A DNA stretch of 64,000 nucleotides from Candidatus Opimibacter iunctus (GCA_016716665.1 JADJVH010000002.1:1-64000); one strand, 5' to 3'; counted from the first letter of the stretch, positions 28,508 to 38,156 are shown. Numbers and translations: made by a program. Notes: a model not told the origin generated them from the sequence alone.

Positions 28508-28535
28508 GTCCCTTGCTCCCTTGCTCCCTGCCCAC
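28508..28535. repeat. Octamer array downstream of cysS
   Basis: GTCCCTTG, CTCCCTTG, CTCCCTG, CCCAC. About 40 bases beyond the cysS stop on the minus strand. A TGAGCGTAGCCGAAG element at 28551-28565 follows; a close copy is at 48600-48614. Confidence 0.65.
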
Positions 28536-28567
28536 TTTATTTCCGGTTGCTGAGCGTAGCCGAAGCA

Positions 28568-30074
28568 TCACTTTTCATTTATCTTCCATTGCGTGCCTTC
28601 CTTCCCATCCTTCAGCTCAATATGAATCGCATTGAGGGTATCCCGTATTTTATCTGAGGTAGGCCAGTCTTTGTTGAGACGCGCCTGTTGCCTCATGTCG
28701 ATGACGAGTTGCATCAATCCTTGCAACTGGTCCATATGATCATCTGCCCCTGCCGCTGATTCATCAAGGAGGCCAAAGATGACAAACAAAAGATCGCTGA
28801 ATCCCTTGGTGACCGTATCCAGGGTATGCTGTCCTGCATCATCCGTGCTGAGCTGGCCATCAGCAAGTTTGTTGATCACGGTACACAACTCAAACATCCT
28901 TGCCATTGCTTTTGGTGCATTGAAATCATCATTCATTTCATCAAAAGCAGCCTGTATGCCTTGTTCCATTTCGCCTGCCAGTGCATGTTCACTTTTACTC
29001 ACAGTAGAAGACAGCCCTTTCAGGGTATTGTAGGTATCAATCAATCGGCGATATCCTTTTTCTGCAGCGCCCAGTGAAGCATCATTCAGATCGAGTGTAC
29101 TCGAGTAATGCGCCTGCAGGAAGAAAAAACGCAGAGCCATTGGTGAGTACGCCTTGCTGATGTGCGGACTGTCCCCGGTAAATAATTGTACAGGCGTAAT
29201 ATTGTTGCCTTCGCTCTTTGACATCTTCCTGCCATTGAGGAGCAACATGTTGCTGTGGATCCAGTAATTGGCAGGCGTATTACCGCATGCACCATAGCTC
29301 TGCGCGATTTCATTTTCGTGATGTGGAAACTTGAGGTCATTGCCACCACCATGGATGTCAAAGCGCTCGCCCAGGTATTTGGTACTCATCACCGAGCATT
29401 CGAGATGCCATCCCGGAAATCCTTCAGACCAAGGCGCATTCCATCGCAAGAGGTGACGTTCGTCGGCTTTGATCCAGATCGCAAAATCAGAAGGATGTCT
29501 TTTCTCATCCTGGTTTTTCAGGTCCCTGGTTTCTACCAGCAGGTCTTCAACCTTTCTCCCTGATAATTTTCCATACACATCGGTCTCCCTCAGTAGTTTG
29601 TTGGTATCAAAATAAACACTCCCATTGGCCTCATATCCGTATCCTCTCTTGATGATCTCTTCCACCATTTCGATCTGCTCCAGGATATGTCCGGTCGCCC
29701 TGGGCTCAATACTGGGATCCAGGGTATTGAAACGGTGCATAATCTCATGGAAACCATTGGTGTACTTCTGTACGATTTCCATAGGTTCCAGTTGTTCGAG
29801 CCTTGCTTTTTTGCTGATTTTATCTTCCGCATTGGAGTCTGCATCTCCCTCGAGGTGCCCTACGTCGGTGATATTGCGTACATAGCGGACCTTATACCCC
29901 AGGTACATCAGGTACCGGTAGATAACATCAAAACTGACGAATGTCCTGCAATTGCCGATATGGACGTCGCTGTAAACGGTTGGGCCACAGACGTACATAC
30001 CGACCCTGCCTTCGATGATAGGGGTGGAACGTCTCTTTGGTGCCACTGATGCTGTTGTAGATTTTCAGACTCAT
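28568..30074 (-). CDS. cysS: Cysteinyl-tRNA synthetase (N-terminal frameshift)
   Basis: Charges tRNA-Cys. Class I synthetase with CGPTVYSDVHIGN (zinc Cys and HIGH-like motif), WHLECSVMS, HHENEIAQS (zinc ligands) and KMSKSEGN. The long frame alone starts at MAPKRRS, but the family N-terminus KIYNS is present one frame away: an ATG at 30074 gives MSLKIYNSISGTKETFHP and joins the main frame at IIEGRVGMYVCG if one G of the four at 30021-30024 is removed. Restored length is about 501 residues, normal for the family. A TATTTTTG box ends six bases before this ATG, so the message may be nearly leaderless. An indel in an essential gene points to assembly error. Confidence 0.93.
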
Positions 30075-30106
30075 GCCTGCAAAAATAAGCTATTGAAACG
30101 AGGAGA

Positions 30107-31201
30107 TCAGGAACCTGCGGGGGAGTTGATACAAATTCCGGTACTAACGGGGTAGTGATCGCTGTATCTGAGGTGATGAGTGTAGTGATCTTTGAAGGTC
30201 ACAGAGGCAGTTCCCAGCAGATAGTCGATCCGCAGAAGCGGAAGGGTACTTTCGTAGGTGGTACTCATGCCTGAGCCACGCTCCATAAAGCTGTCATTGA
30301 GGCCAGCTGAGAGAAGATGATACGTATTGGACAATGGAGTGTCATTGCCATCTCCGGCGATGACGCTGGGGTAGGGAGATTTGTTGATGTGATCCTGTAA
30401 AGATTGCGCTTCGATAGCCCTGAGTTTTGTGGTCTGCTTATAGCGGCTGATGATAAACCGGATGTTGTGCCATGTATTTTCATTTTTAAGGTCCATGTCC
30501 TGGATCAGCTCTTCGGTGGTATTAGTGATGCGGTTGGACACCAGATGCATGTTGTATACGCGCAGTATGCCTTGAGGGGTTTTCAGGTCGGCCCACATAC
30601 AACTGGGACTTATCTCTGCGCCTTTAAGTTCGCCATGCTTGAGGATAGGATAGCGTGAGAGCAGCCAGAGGGAGGACTTTGGGGCATGAATGCTGTTTTT
30701 CATCCCAAATCTTTTTGCGATGAGGTCACCGCGGGACGCTTCCTGCAGGCACAAGATGTCCGGAAACTCCTTCAGTTCTTGCAGCGCATTATACAGCGAG
30801 TCAATTTTTCCTTCAATGCCACCCCCTTCTTTGACAGGTACCAGGGACAATCCCCGCATATTGTAGGACATCAGCCTAATGGATTCTTCACAGGCTGCCT
30901 TGCCTCCGCCGATGGAGAAAAGTTTGACATATCTCATATGGGTGGTAAGCCCTCCTACGATAGCAAGTATTGAAAAAGCAGAATACCAGCTTCCCATAAA
31001 AAACCAACCCAGGGCAAACAATCCGTTTGCCAGCATGACAAAGGGGTAGGTGAGGGTAAGTAGCGTGAGCCAGCCCCATTTTTGAGCGCTCACATATGGC
31101 GTGATGTAGGTCAGCAGGAGAAGAAAGATGAAAAAACAGTTGATCCAGAGGAACCACTTTTTCGGCAAGCCGGTCTTCGGACTATTTTTGGCTCGCGTCA
31201 T
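30107..31201 (-). CDS. Membrane-anchored endonuclease/exonuclease/phosphatase family protein
   Basis: About 364 residues. Two to three N-terminal membrane helices (about 20-100) are followed by an EEP-fold catalytic domain with all key positions: Asn in MSYNMRG, Glu in LCLQEASR, His in VYNMHLVS, Asp/Asn in AGDGNDTP, Asp in RIDYLLG and the final SDHYPV. The family contains phosphodiesterases acting on nucleic acids, lipids or sugars; the substrate here is unknown. With the membrane anchor, the domain probably sits outside the cytoplasmic membrane. I chose the Met at 31201 (20-base overlap with the upstream rhomboid gene) over one 24 bases upstream; either is possible. Confidence 0.85.
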   Translation of the reverse strand: MTRAKNSPKTGLPKKWFLWINCFFIFLLLLTYITPYVSAQKWGWLTLLTLTYPFVMLANGLFALGWFFMGSWYSAFSILAIVGGLTTHMRYVKLFSIGGGKAACEESIRLMSYNMRGLSLVPVKEGGGIEGKIDSLYNALQELKEFPDILCLQEASRGDLIAKRFGMKNSIHAPKSSLWLLSRYPILKHGELKGAEISPSCMWADLKTPQGILRVYNMHLVSNRITNTTEELIQDMDLKNENTWHNIRFIISRYKQTTKLRAIEAQSLQDHINKSPYPSVIAGDGNDTPLSNTYHLLSAGLNDSFMERGSGMSTTYESTLPLLRIDYLLGTASVTFKDHYTHHLRYSDHYPVSTGICINSPAGS

Positions 31202-32102
31202 GTAGAAAATTTTTGTCCTCTTCACTCAGGTTGTCATACCCTGACTGTTTTATTTTATCGAGGATAGCATCGAGCCGGTCCTGTTCGCCATCGTAAGCCC
31301 GGCTGGGAGGTGTTTGCTGGTCAGTCTTGCGGTTAGCCGCACGGTGGCTTACTTCCATGGTTACCTTCCGCTTGACTGGTCGTGCAGGTATTTGCACAGG
31401 TCTTCTGAAGAAAGAAATCATCCTGTTGAATCCACGTGTGAGGTCATAGCCCTGTCTCAGCATATGCACGTAGAAAAATCCAAAGGCAGCCCCGCCCAGA
31501 TGAGCCATATGCCCACCGACATTGTCCATGCTCGCGATTCCGATCATATAAATCACCAGCAGACCTGCCACGATATACTTTAAGCGGACATCCCCCAGGA
31601 ACAATAACCTCATCTGGTAGTCAGGTGCAGTAATCCCTGCAGCTGCTACGATCCCCATGACAGCTGCCGATGCTCCATGTAGATTGCTTCCTCCCGCGTA
31701 GATCAGGGGGGCGCTGAGCAGATAGATCAATGCCCCGGCCAGCCCTGAATAGAGGTATAAAGGCAACATCCGGTGATCACCAAGGAGATCGCCTGCTATG
31801 CGCCCAAACCAATACAGGATCATCATATTGAAGAGCAGGTGGAAAAAACCTACGTGGGTAAACATGTGGGTGATGATTGTCCAGGGATGGGTAGCATCCC
31901 AAACCAGGTCATCGGAAAGAAACAGGTAGTTCATGACCTCCCCAAATAATCCATGCTGAGGATTGAATCCGGTACTCAGGGTCACGATCAACTGGAACAA
32001 AATGACAGCCAGGAAGACCCCGACATTGACGATAATCAACCGGGTGATCGTATTGCCAGACTCAAACTGGTAGCGTATATCGTTTAGAATCGATCTGAAC
32101 AC
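31182..32102 (-). CDS. Rhomboid family intramembrane serine protease
   Basis: A 306-residue polytopic protein. The catalytic Ser is S145 in LHGASAAVMG (family GxSx) and the His is H201 in GGHMAHLGG. The helix 2 motif HLLFNMMILYWFG is present. The six-helix core spans about 20-225. A cytoplasmic tail of about 80 residues follows, rich in Arg/Lys then acidic, ending DNLSEEDKNFLHDASQK. It sits upstream of the EEP gene with overlap and downstream of a second rhomboid, so three genes probably share a transcript apart from the palindrome between the rhomboids. Confidence 0.9.
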   Translation of the reverse strand: MFRSILNDIRYQFESGNTITRLIIVNVGVFLAVILFQLIVTLSTGFNPQHGLFGEVMNYLFLSDDLVWDATHPWTIITHMFTHVGFFHLLFNMMILYWFGRIAGDLLGDHRMLPLYLYSGLAGALIYLLSAPLIYAGGSNLHGASAAVMGIVAAAGITAPDYQMRLLFLGDVRLKYIVAGLLVIYMIGIASMDNVGGHMAHLGGAAFGFFYVHMLRQGYDLTRGFNRMISFFRRPVQIPARPVKRKVTMEVSHRAANRKTDQQTPPSRAYDGEQDRLDAILDKIKQSGYDNLSEEDKNFLHDASQK

Positions 32103-32147
32103 AGTATCAAATGTAAGTGATATCGAAGAAAACGAGAGAACAACGGA

Positions 32148-32207
32148 AATATTGAAAAATCAAGTAGAGACGCGATCAATCGTGTCTCTACTTGATTTTT
32201 CAATATT
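32148..32207. repeat. 60-bp near-perfect palindrome with GTAGAGACGCGAT core
   Basis: Arms of 30 bases with two mismatches near the centre and no loop. It shares the inner GTAGAGACGCGAT with the palindrome at 15576, but its outer arms (AATATTGAAAAATCAA) are different and match each other perfectly. The right end reaches two bases into the stop codon of the downstream-ending rhomboid gene. Confidence 0.9.
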
Positions 32208-32820
32208 AGCGCAGGAAACTGCCGCCATGCTTCCAGTGCCTGGCCAGAACATAGCCTGCCAGAGCCCCGCCCAGGTGAGCAAAGTGAGCCACATTGCCAC
32301 CGGCCCCGGTAATCCCTGAATACAAGCCTATGGCGATCAGGATCAGGGCCATCACCCATGCCTTGATGGGGATAGGAGGGAAGAGGAGCATCAATTCACG
32401 ATCAGGGTATAGTGTTGCAAATGCTATGGTTACCCCAAAGACAGCCCCTGACGCACCCAATACTGAGAATAAAGGTGCAGCATGTGTCCAGCCCATGAAG
32501 AATGGGAGATAGCCGACCAGGAAGTGCGCTGCGAGGCCCACCATACCGGAGATCAGATATAAGCCGAGAAATCTTTTTGGGCCCAGGGTCATCTCAACCA
32601 TCGGCCCGAGGAAATACAGACTCAGCATATTGAAGAAGATATGGGAAACTTCAAAATGCGTAAACATATAGGTGATGATCTGGAAAGGCTGAAACATGCC
32701 GGTCGCCGGACTATAAAACGGCATCATCGCGGCCCATTCTTCGGGAACGAGATGCAACGCAATAAAGACGACGACATTGATGATCAGTAAATGTTTGACT
32801 ATTCCGGTCAGTGGCATCAT
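32206..32820 (-). CDS. Rhomboid family intramembrane serine protease, short form
   Basis: A 204-residue six-helix rhomboid with no added domains. Ser S124 lies in VLGASGAVFG, a canonical GxSG, and His H182 in AHFAHLGGALAG. THFEVSHIFFNMLSLYFLG matches the family helix 2. Expected to cleave transmembrane segments in the inner membrane; substrate unknown. It is 21 bases downstream of mutL and ends inside the 60-bp palindrome. Confidence 0.9.
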   Translation of the reverse strand: MMPLTGIVKHLLIINVVVFIALHLVPEEWAAMMPFYSPATGMFQPFQIITYMFTHFEVSHIFFNMLSLYFLGPMVEMTLGPKRFLGLYLISGMVGLAAHFLVGYLPFFMGWTHAAPLFSVLGASGAVFGVTIAFATLYPDRELMLLFPPIPIKAWVMALILIAIGLYSGITGAGGNVAHFAHLGGALAGYVLARHWKHGGSFLR

Positions 32821-32841
32821 AAGGCTACAGGATCAGGGGTA

Positions 32842-34659
32842 TCAGGATTGGAATCGTTTGAGTATTTCTTCACGGCCGAAGGTGATAAAGGTCTTGCGGC
32901 CAGATGGACTAGCGTATGGGTTTTCAGAGGCCATCAACTGCTCGATGAGGGCCTGCATCTCTTCTGTGGTCATGATTTCTCCACGACGCCTGCTCAGGTT
33001 GGATGCGAGGACAAAGGCTATTTTTTCCAAAGGCTTCATCTCGGCCATCTGGTGACCTTCTTTAAACCGGTCGAGGATATCATCAATCGCTTGCTGTGGT
33101 GATACGATATCCGTCATGATCGCAGGGATGCCATGGATGATAAAGGTATCGTGGCCAAACTCTGCAATATCAAATCCAAGGGATTGGAGATGCGGTACCA
33201 GGTCTCTCAACACTACGGCATCGGTGATATTACATTGAATGGTTTCAGGCCAGAGTAGTTTTTGCACTGCCGCATTATGTGATGCAAGATTTTTCATCAT
33301 GTCTTCAAACAGCACCCGCTCATGGGCAGCACGCTGATCTATGACCAGCATATTCGTGAGCCCTGTCACTACGATATAGCGTTGCCACAATTGCACCGGG
33401 GTGACATTGGCAAACGGATCTAAATCATCAGTGTGTTCGGTAAACACGGTGTTGGTTACCGTTGCAGTATCATGATGTTCTTCACTCTTAGCGATCGAGA
33501 AACCTTCAATGGATTCCAGGAGTGCGCCCCATTTCTTGATATTCTCTTTTTCCTGGTGCCGATCACGCTCCTGGCCACTCATACCGGAATTGAAAGAGGT
33601 GCGGGCAGGGGCATCTCCGGTGGATCTGTTGATGGCTACTTCCTGCTCAAAGTCAAGTGATGGGGTGATGCTGTATTTTCCCAAGGCATGCCTGCAGGCT
33701 ACACGGAGATAGTTGTAGATGAGGCGCTCGTCTTCAAACTTGATCTCCTGTTTAGTCGGATGCACATTGACATCTATCTTATCGGCATTGATTTCGAGAA
33801 ATAGCACATAGAATGGATATTGGTCCGGAGGTAGGATATCTTCGTAGGCTGACTTGACCGCATGCTGGAGATATGAGCTGCGGATAAACCTGCGGTTGAC
33901 AAAGAGGAATTGTTCGCCACGCGATTTTTTTCCAAGCTTTGGCTTGCCGATATAGCCGGCGAAGTTGACGTAGTTGGTTTCTTCATCAACAGGCACGAGA
34001 TGTTCGTTTATTTTTTTGCCGAAGATGCTGATGATCCGGTTGCGCAATGTCCCGGCTGGCAGATTGTAGATCTCTTCGTCATTGTGATAGAGCCTGAATT
34101 GTATGTTTTCGAAAGCCAGGGCGAGATGATGAAACTCATCGAGGATATGGCGCATCTCTACCGGGTCGCTCTTGAGAAATTTTCTGCGGGCAGGTACATT
34201 GTAAAAGAGATTGCGGACGATCACTGATGTGCCGACCGGGCATTGGCATCCTTCCTGTACATTGACTACGGAGGCTTCGACCAATAATTTATTTCCGATC
34301 GTGTCTTCGGCCCTGCGGGTCCTGATCTCTACATGAGCGATAGCGGCGATCGATGCCAGTGCTTCTCCCCTGAAACCCATCGTGCGGATGTCAAAGAGGT
34401 CTTCGGCTTTCCGGAGTTTGGAAGTTGCATGACGCTCGAGGCTCATGCGTGCATCCGTGGGGGACATACCTGAGCCGTTGTCCTGGATATGGATCAGCGT
34501 CTTGCCTGCATCCTTGATAATGACGTTGATCTCGGTAGCCCCTGCATCTACTGCATTGTCGAGGAGTTCCTTGATGACGGAGGCGGGACGCTGGATGACC
34601 TCACCTGCAGCGATCTGGTTAGCTATCGAATCGGGTAGGAGCCTAATGATATCCGGCAT
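32842..34659 (-). CDS. mutL: DNA mismatch repair protein MutL
   Basis: 605 residues. The N-terminal GHKL ATPase is complete: IANQIAAGEVIQRPASVIKELLDNAVDAGA, DNGSGM, HATSKL and GFRGEALASIAAIAH. The transducer domain has KQEIKFEDER. In the C-terminal dimerisation domain the family nuclease motif DQHA-xx-E-xxxx-E appears as IDQRAAHERVLFE, with Arg for His. The usual CPHGRP is replaced by SPSGRKTF, so metal-dependent nicking is doubtful. The linker is of usual length. Upstream of two rhomboids on the same strand. Confidence 0.94.
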   Translation of the reverse strand: MPDIIRLLPDSIANQIAAGEVIQRPASVIKELLDNAVDAGATEINVIIKDAGKTLIHIQDNGSGMSPTDARMSLERHATSKLRKAEDLFDIRTMGFRGEALASIAAIAHVEIRTRRAEDTIGNKLLVEASVVNVQEGCQCPVGTSVIVRNLFYNVPARRKFLKSDPVEMRHILDEFHHLALAFENIQFRLYHNDEEIYNLPAGTLRNRIISIFGKKINEHLVPVDEETNYVNFAGYIGKPKLGKKSRGEQFLFVNRRFIRSSYLQHAVKSAYEDILPPDQYPFYVLFLEINADKIDVNVHPTKQEIKFEDERLIYNYLRVACRHALGKYSITPSLDFEQEVAINRSTGDAPARTSFNSGMSGQERDRHQEKENIKKWGALLESIEGFSIAKSEEHHDTATVTNTVFTEHTDDLDPFANVTPVQLWQRYIVVTGLTNMLVIDQRAAHERVLFEDMMKNLASHNAAVQKLLWPETIQCNITDAVVLRDLVPHLQSLGFDIAEFGHDTFIIHGIPAIMTDIVSPQQAIDDILDRFKEGHQMAEMKPLEKIAFVLASNLSRRRGEIMTTEEMQALIEQLMASENPYASPSGRKTFITFGREEILKRFQS

Positions 34660-34735
34660 AGTGACAATTCAACGCGGTGAGGTAATCCTTTTTTGGTGTT
34701 TGTATGATGTATGGTCCAATGGAAAACGTAACAGA

Positions 34736-36631
34736 TCAATATGATCTTTCATCACGTCCTTCCATAAAATTAATAAATGCCTTGTTGACTACTTTGTTGC
34801 CTCCGGGTGTGGGATAGTTACCTGAAAAATACCAGTCCCCGGTATGGTCAGGACAAGCCTGGTGCAATCCGTCGATCGTCTGGTAGATCACATCTACTTC
34901 GACATCGATGTCTACAGGAGAGACGTTTTGTGCGATCCGTTTTGAAATGCGCTCTTCAGACACATGTTCGTACAGGCTCTGCACCTGGTTGGTGATCTGT
35001 TCTTTGGGCAGCAGCAGTTGCGCCTTGCAGCGTTGATAGCAGTCTTGCAGCAAATCTTCTTTTCCTTCTTCTCTCAGTATTTCCACAAGCGCTCTGAATG
35101 CTACAAAATCACCCATCTTGGACATATCGATCCCGTAGCAATCCGGATAACGGATCTGCGGGGCACTGCTGACCACAATGATTCGCTTAGGCTTGAGGCG
35201 CAGCGAGATCATACGGATGATTGAATCTCTCAGTGTAGTGCCGCGCACGATAGAGTCATCCAGCAGCACGAGTGTATCGATGTCATTGCGGATGATCCCA
35301 TAGGTGACATCGTATACATGCGACACCATTTCGTGACGGGTATCGATGTTGGCGATAAAGGTCCTGAGCTTTTCATCCTTATTTGCCAGCTTTTCGATGC
35401 GGGGTTGCTTGTCGAGCAGGGTCCTGATTTCTTCGGCTGTCATCTTTCCTCCGGCGGCAATGATCTGGTCTGCCTTGATCTTGCTGTATGCATCATGCAG
35501 GCCTTCCATCAGGCCATAGAATGCTGCCTCGGCGGTATTCGGTACGTAAGTGAATACGGTATCTTCAAATTTATAATCAACCGCCTTGAGGATACGCTCT
35601 ACCAGGTTTTTGCCCAGGTTTTTACGCTCGACGTAGATGTCCTTGTCTGATCCGCGGCTGAAATAGATGCGTTCAAAGGAGCAGCTCTTCTTTTCGCGTT
35701 GCTCGATAAATGGGACCACTTCGTGGCCGCCTGATTTCTTGATGATCAGGGCATGGCCGGGCTCCAGTTCCTGGACAAATTTTGCGCTGATATTGAGCGT
35801 CGTTTGTAGTGCAGGCCTTTCAGAGGCGGCAGCGATGATTTCGTCATCTGCATAGAAGAAGCAAGGGCGGATACCATTAGGATCGCGGAAGATGAAAGCG
35901 TCACCATGTCCGACCATGCCGGCCATGACATAGCCGCCGTCAAATTTGCGGCAGGAGTTTTTGAGGATACGCTGGATATCCATATTCTCCATAATCAACG
36001 GGGTGATATCCTCGTTGACGATTCCATCTTGTTTGTACCATTTAAAGAGGCGCTCTACTTCGCTATCGACAAAGTGTCCGATTTTCTCCAGTACGGTGAC
36101 CGTGTCGGATCTTTCCTTGGGGTATTGACCGAGGCGGACGAGTTCGTTAAAGAGTTCGTCGACATTGGTCAGGTTAAAATTGCCTGCGAGGACCAGGTTA
36201 CGGGTGATCCAGTTGTTGAGCCGCACAAAAGGGTGGCAGGTTTCGATCGAATTGTCGCCATGGGTACCATAGCGGAGGTGTCCCATGAGGACTTCGCCGG
36301 TGTAGGGTTTATTTTCCTTGAGCCAGGCTCCGTCACGGAGTTGCTCGGGGGTGCAGTCTTCAAAATGCTGGAATACACCCTGGAAAACTTCCTTGAGGTA
36401 TTGCGGGCCGTTGCTGCGTTTGCGGCTGATATATCTTGTCCCGGGTGAGGGGTCTAGCTTGATCGTTGCCACGCCTGCGCCGTCTTGCCCACGGTTGCGC
36501 ATCTTCTGGAGGAGGAGCTGCATGGTATAGAGCCCGTGGAGGGCCGTGCCATACTTTTCCTGGTAGTGCTGTAGTGGTTGAAGAAGCCTGATCAGTGCGA
36601 TTCCGCACTCATGTTTGATTTGATCGCTCAT
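34736..36631 (-). CDS. purF: Amidophosphoribosyltransferase
   Basis: First committed step of purine synthesis: PRPP plus glutamine to phosphoribosylamine. From the ATG at 36631 the protein is 631 residues. C9 in KHECGIALIRLL is the likely N-terminal nucleophile after propeptide removal. RNRGQDGAG and GHLRYGTHG belong to the Ntn glutaminase, and VLLDDSIVRGTTLRDSI is the PRPP site. The long form with inserts is usual in Bacteroidota. The frame opens at a TTG 12 bases upstream, but the ATG gives the correct start, and a TATTTTTG box lies nine bases before it, implying a very short leader. Confidence 0.94.
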   Translation of the reverse strand: MSDQIKHECGIALIRLLQPLQHYQEKYGTALHGLYTMQLLLQKMRNRGQDGAGVATIKLDPSPGTRYISRKRSNGPQYLKEVFQGVFQHFEDCTPEQLRDGAWLKENKPYTGEVLMGHLRYGTHGDNSIETCHPFVRLNNWITRNLVLAGNFNLTNVDELFNELVRLGQYPKERSDTVTVLEKIGHFVDSEVERLFKWYKQDGIVNEDITPLIMENMDIQRILKNSCRKFDGGYVMAGMVGHGDAFIFRDPNGIRPCFFYADDEIIAAASERPALQTTLNISAKFVQELEPGHALIIKKSGGHEVVPFIEQREKKSCSFERIYFSRGSDKDIYVERKNLGKNLVERILKAVDYKFEDTVFTYVPNTAEAAFYGLMEGLHDAYSKIKADQIIAAGGKMTAEEIRTLLDKQPRIEKLANKDEKLRTFIANIDTRHEMVSHVYDVTYGIIRNDIDTLVLLDDSIVRGTTLRDSIIRMISLRLKPKRIIVVSSAPQIRYPDCYGIDMSKMGDFVAFRALVEILREEGKEDLLQDCYQRCKAQLLLPKEQITNQVQSLYEHVSEERISKRIAQNVSPVDIDVEVDVIYQTIDGLHQACPDHTGDWYFSGNYPTPGGNKVVNKAFINFMEGRDERSY

Positions 36632-36790
36632 TGGAGGCCGCAAAAATACGGTTTTTTGGCTCCATATTTTGGCGAGTCAAGGAAACAAGGTTTCTGCAAA
36701 ATAGTTTCCAGAACCACAACCCTGTGATTATATGCTTCAGGTACCGGCATTTTGTTGCTTTCTCATCAAATATTCTGAAATCGAAAGGTT

Positions 36791-36864
36791 CCTAACCACA
36801 CCTAACCACACCTAACCACACCTAACCCCCACTCCCACACTTCTCACGGTCTCACGATCTCACA
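36791..36864. repeat. 10-bp and 8-bp arrays at DUF819 stop
   Basis: Three CCTAACCACA units and one CCTAACCCCC (36791-36830) are followed by TTCTCACG, GTCTCACG, ATCTCACA (36841-36864). The stop codon of the DUF819 gene (36860-36862) lies in the last unit. The octamer is the same as in the arrays at 15523 and 40242. Confidence 0.85.
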
Positions 36865-38113
36865 CCCCCAATACCGCCTGCATCATATACGCACAAAGCA
36901 ATCCACCGTAAGTCCCAATCGTAAGTCCCAACACTGCAAGCAATACACCTACAGGTGCAAGGGCTGGATTGAAAGATCCAGCCACGATCGGCGCGGAGGC
37001 GGCACCACCGATATTGGCTTGTGATCCAACAGCCAGAAAGAAAAAAGGCGCTTTGATGAGTCTGCCTACAATCACCAGGATGATGCCATGAAGGGTGATC
37101 CAGATCAATCCAATCACAAACAGTCCCATGTGGTTTGACACTGCACCCAGGTCCATCTGCATGCCTATCGTAGCGACCATGATATAGAGGAAAAAACTGC
37201 CCCAGCGGGAAGCACCTGCTCCTTCAAGCTTTCGCAAAGGAGTAAAGGATAGGATGATACCTATTACAGATGCAAACAATATGATCCAGAAGAACCCATT
37301 AACCAGGGATTCGAGATGTATTTTTTTAAAGCTTTCTTCAAATTGCCCAAGCCAAGGGAGTATAAGATCCGATCCGAAGTGGGAGAGCCCGACTCCTCCA
37401 AAGGCCACTGCCATCATGACAAATACATCAGTCGTGGATGGGATGTGCGTGACACTCGATCCAAACCTGGCGACTTTTTCTTCGAGGGCGACAATTGCAC
37501 TGGTATCTGCTCTGAACCATTTATTCAATGCGTTATCGCTAGCCACCAGGTACAGCAATACTGCAAGCCATAGATTACCTACGAGTACATCGATGACCAC
37601 CATGGTTCCAAATAGATCGTTGGATACGCCGAGGATTTCCTTGACGGCGGTCTGGTTGGCTCCACCACCTATCCAACTGGCAGCTATGGTACCCAATCCA
37701 CGCCACAGATCATCCGCCGGTACGGTGATCAATCCAGGAAACAACTTGTACGTAATGAGGATGGCCAGAGGCGCAGCGATCATCACCCCAAAAGTCGAGG
37801 TGAAAAACATGATCAGGGCTTTAGGGCCCAATCCGATAATGGATTTGAGGTCAGCTCCAAGAAAAAACAGAATCAGGCTGGCGGGCAGGAAGTAACGTGT
37901 GGAGATAAAATAGAGTTTGCTCTGTTCGCCCGAGATCAACCCGATCGGCCAGTTGAGCAGTGCCGGGATGAAGTAGCAGAGCAGGATGGCAGGGACGAAC
38001 TTATAAAATTTCTTCCAGCCCGGGGTGTTTAGCTGCGAGGTGTAGTAGACTGCCGCCAGTACGACAAGCAGGATACCCAGGACGACAGCATCATTGGTGA
38101 TCATTGGACTCAT
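36860..38113 (-). CDS. DUF819 family membrane protein
   Basis: A polytopic protein of about 417 residues with roughly ten to eleven hydrophobic helices. The glycine-rich motifs ASWIGGGANQTAVKEILGV and SQANIGGAASAPIVAGSF identify the DUF819 (YjcL-like) family, whose inverted-repeat layout suggests a secondary transporter or ion-coupled permease. Substrate unknown. The open frame continues 28 codons upstream through a 9-bp tandem repeat and lacks membrane character, so the ATG at 38113 (MSPMITND) or 38104 is preferred. The gene end runs into an octamer array. Confidence 0.82.
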   Translation of the reverse strand: MSPMITNDAVVLGILLVVLAAVYYTSQLNTPGWKKFYKFVPAILLCYFIPALLNWPIGLISGEQSKLYFISTRYFLPASLILFFLGADLKSIIGLGPKALIMFFTSTFGVMIAAPLAILITYKLFPGLITVPADDLWRGLGTIAASWIGGGANQTAVKEILGVSNDLFGTMVVIDVLVGNLWLAVLLYLVASDNALNKWFRADTSAIVALEEKVARFGSSVTHIPSTTDVFVMMAVAFGGVGLSHFGSDLILPWLGQFEESFKKIHLESLVNGFFWIILFASVIGIILSFTPLRKLEGAGASRWGSFFLYIMVATIGMQMDLGAVSNHMGLFVIGLIWITLHGIILVIVGRLIKAPFFFLAVGSQANIGGAASAPIVAGSFNPALAPVGVLLAVLGLTIGTYGGLLCAYMMQAVLGV

Positions 38114-38156
38114 GCGTTCCAAGATAGAGATTTCAAACCGCTGCGCGGTTTGTCTG

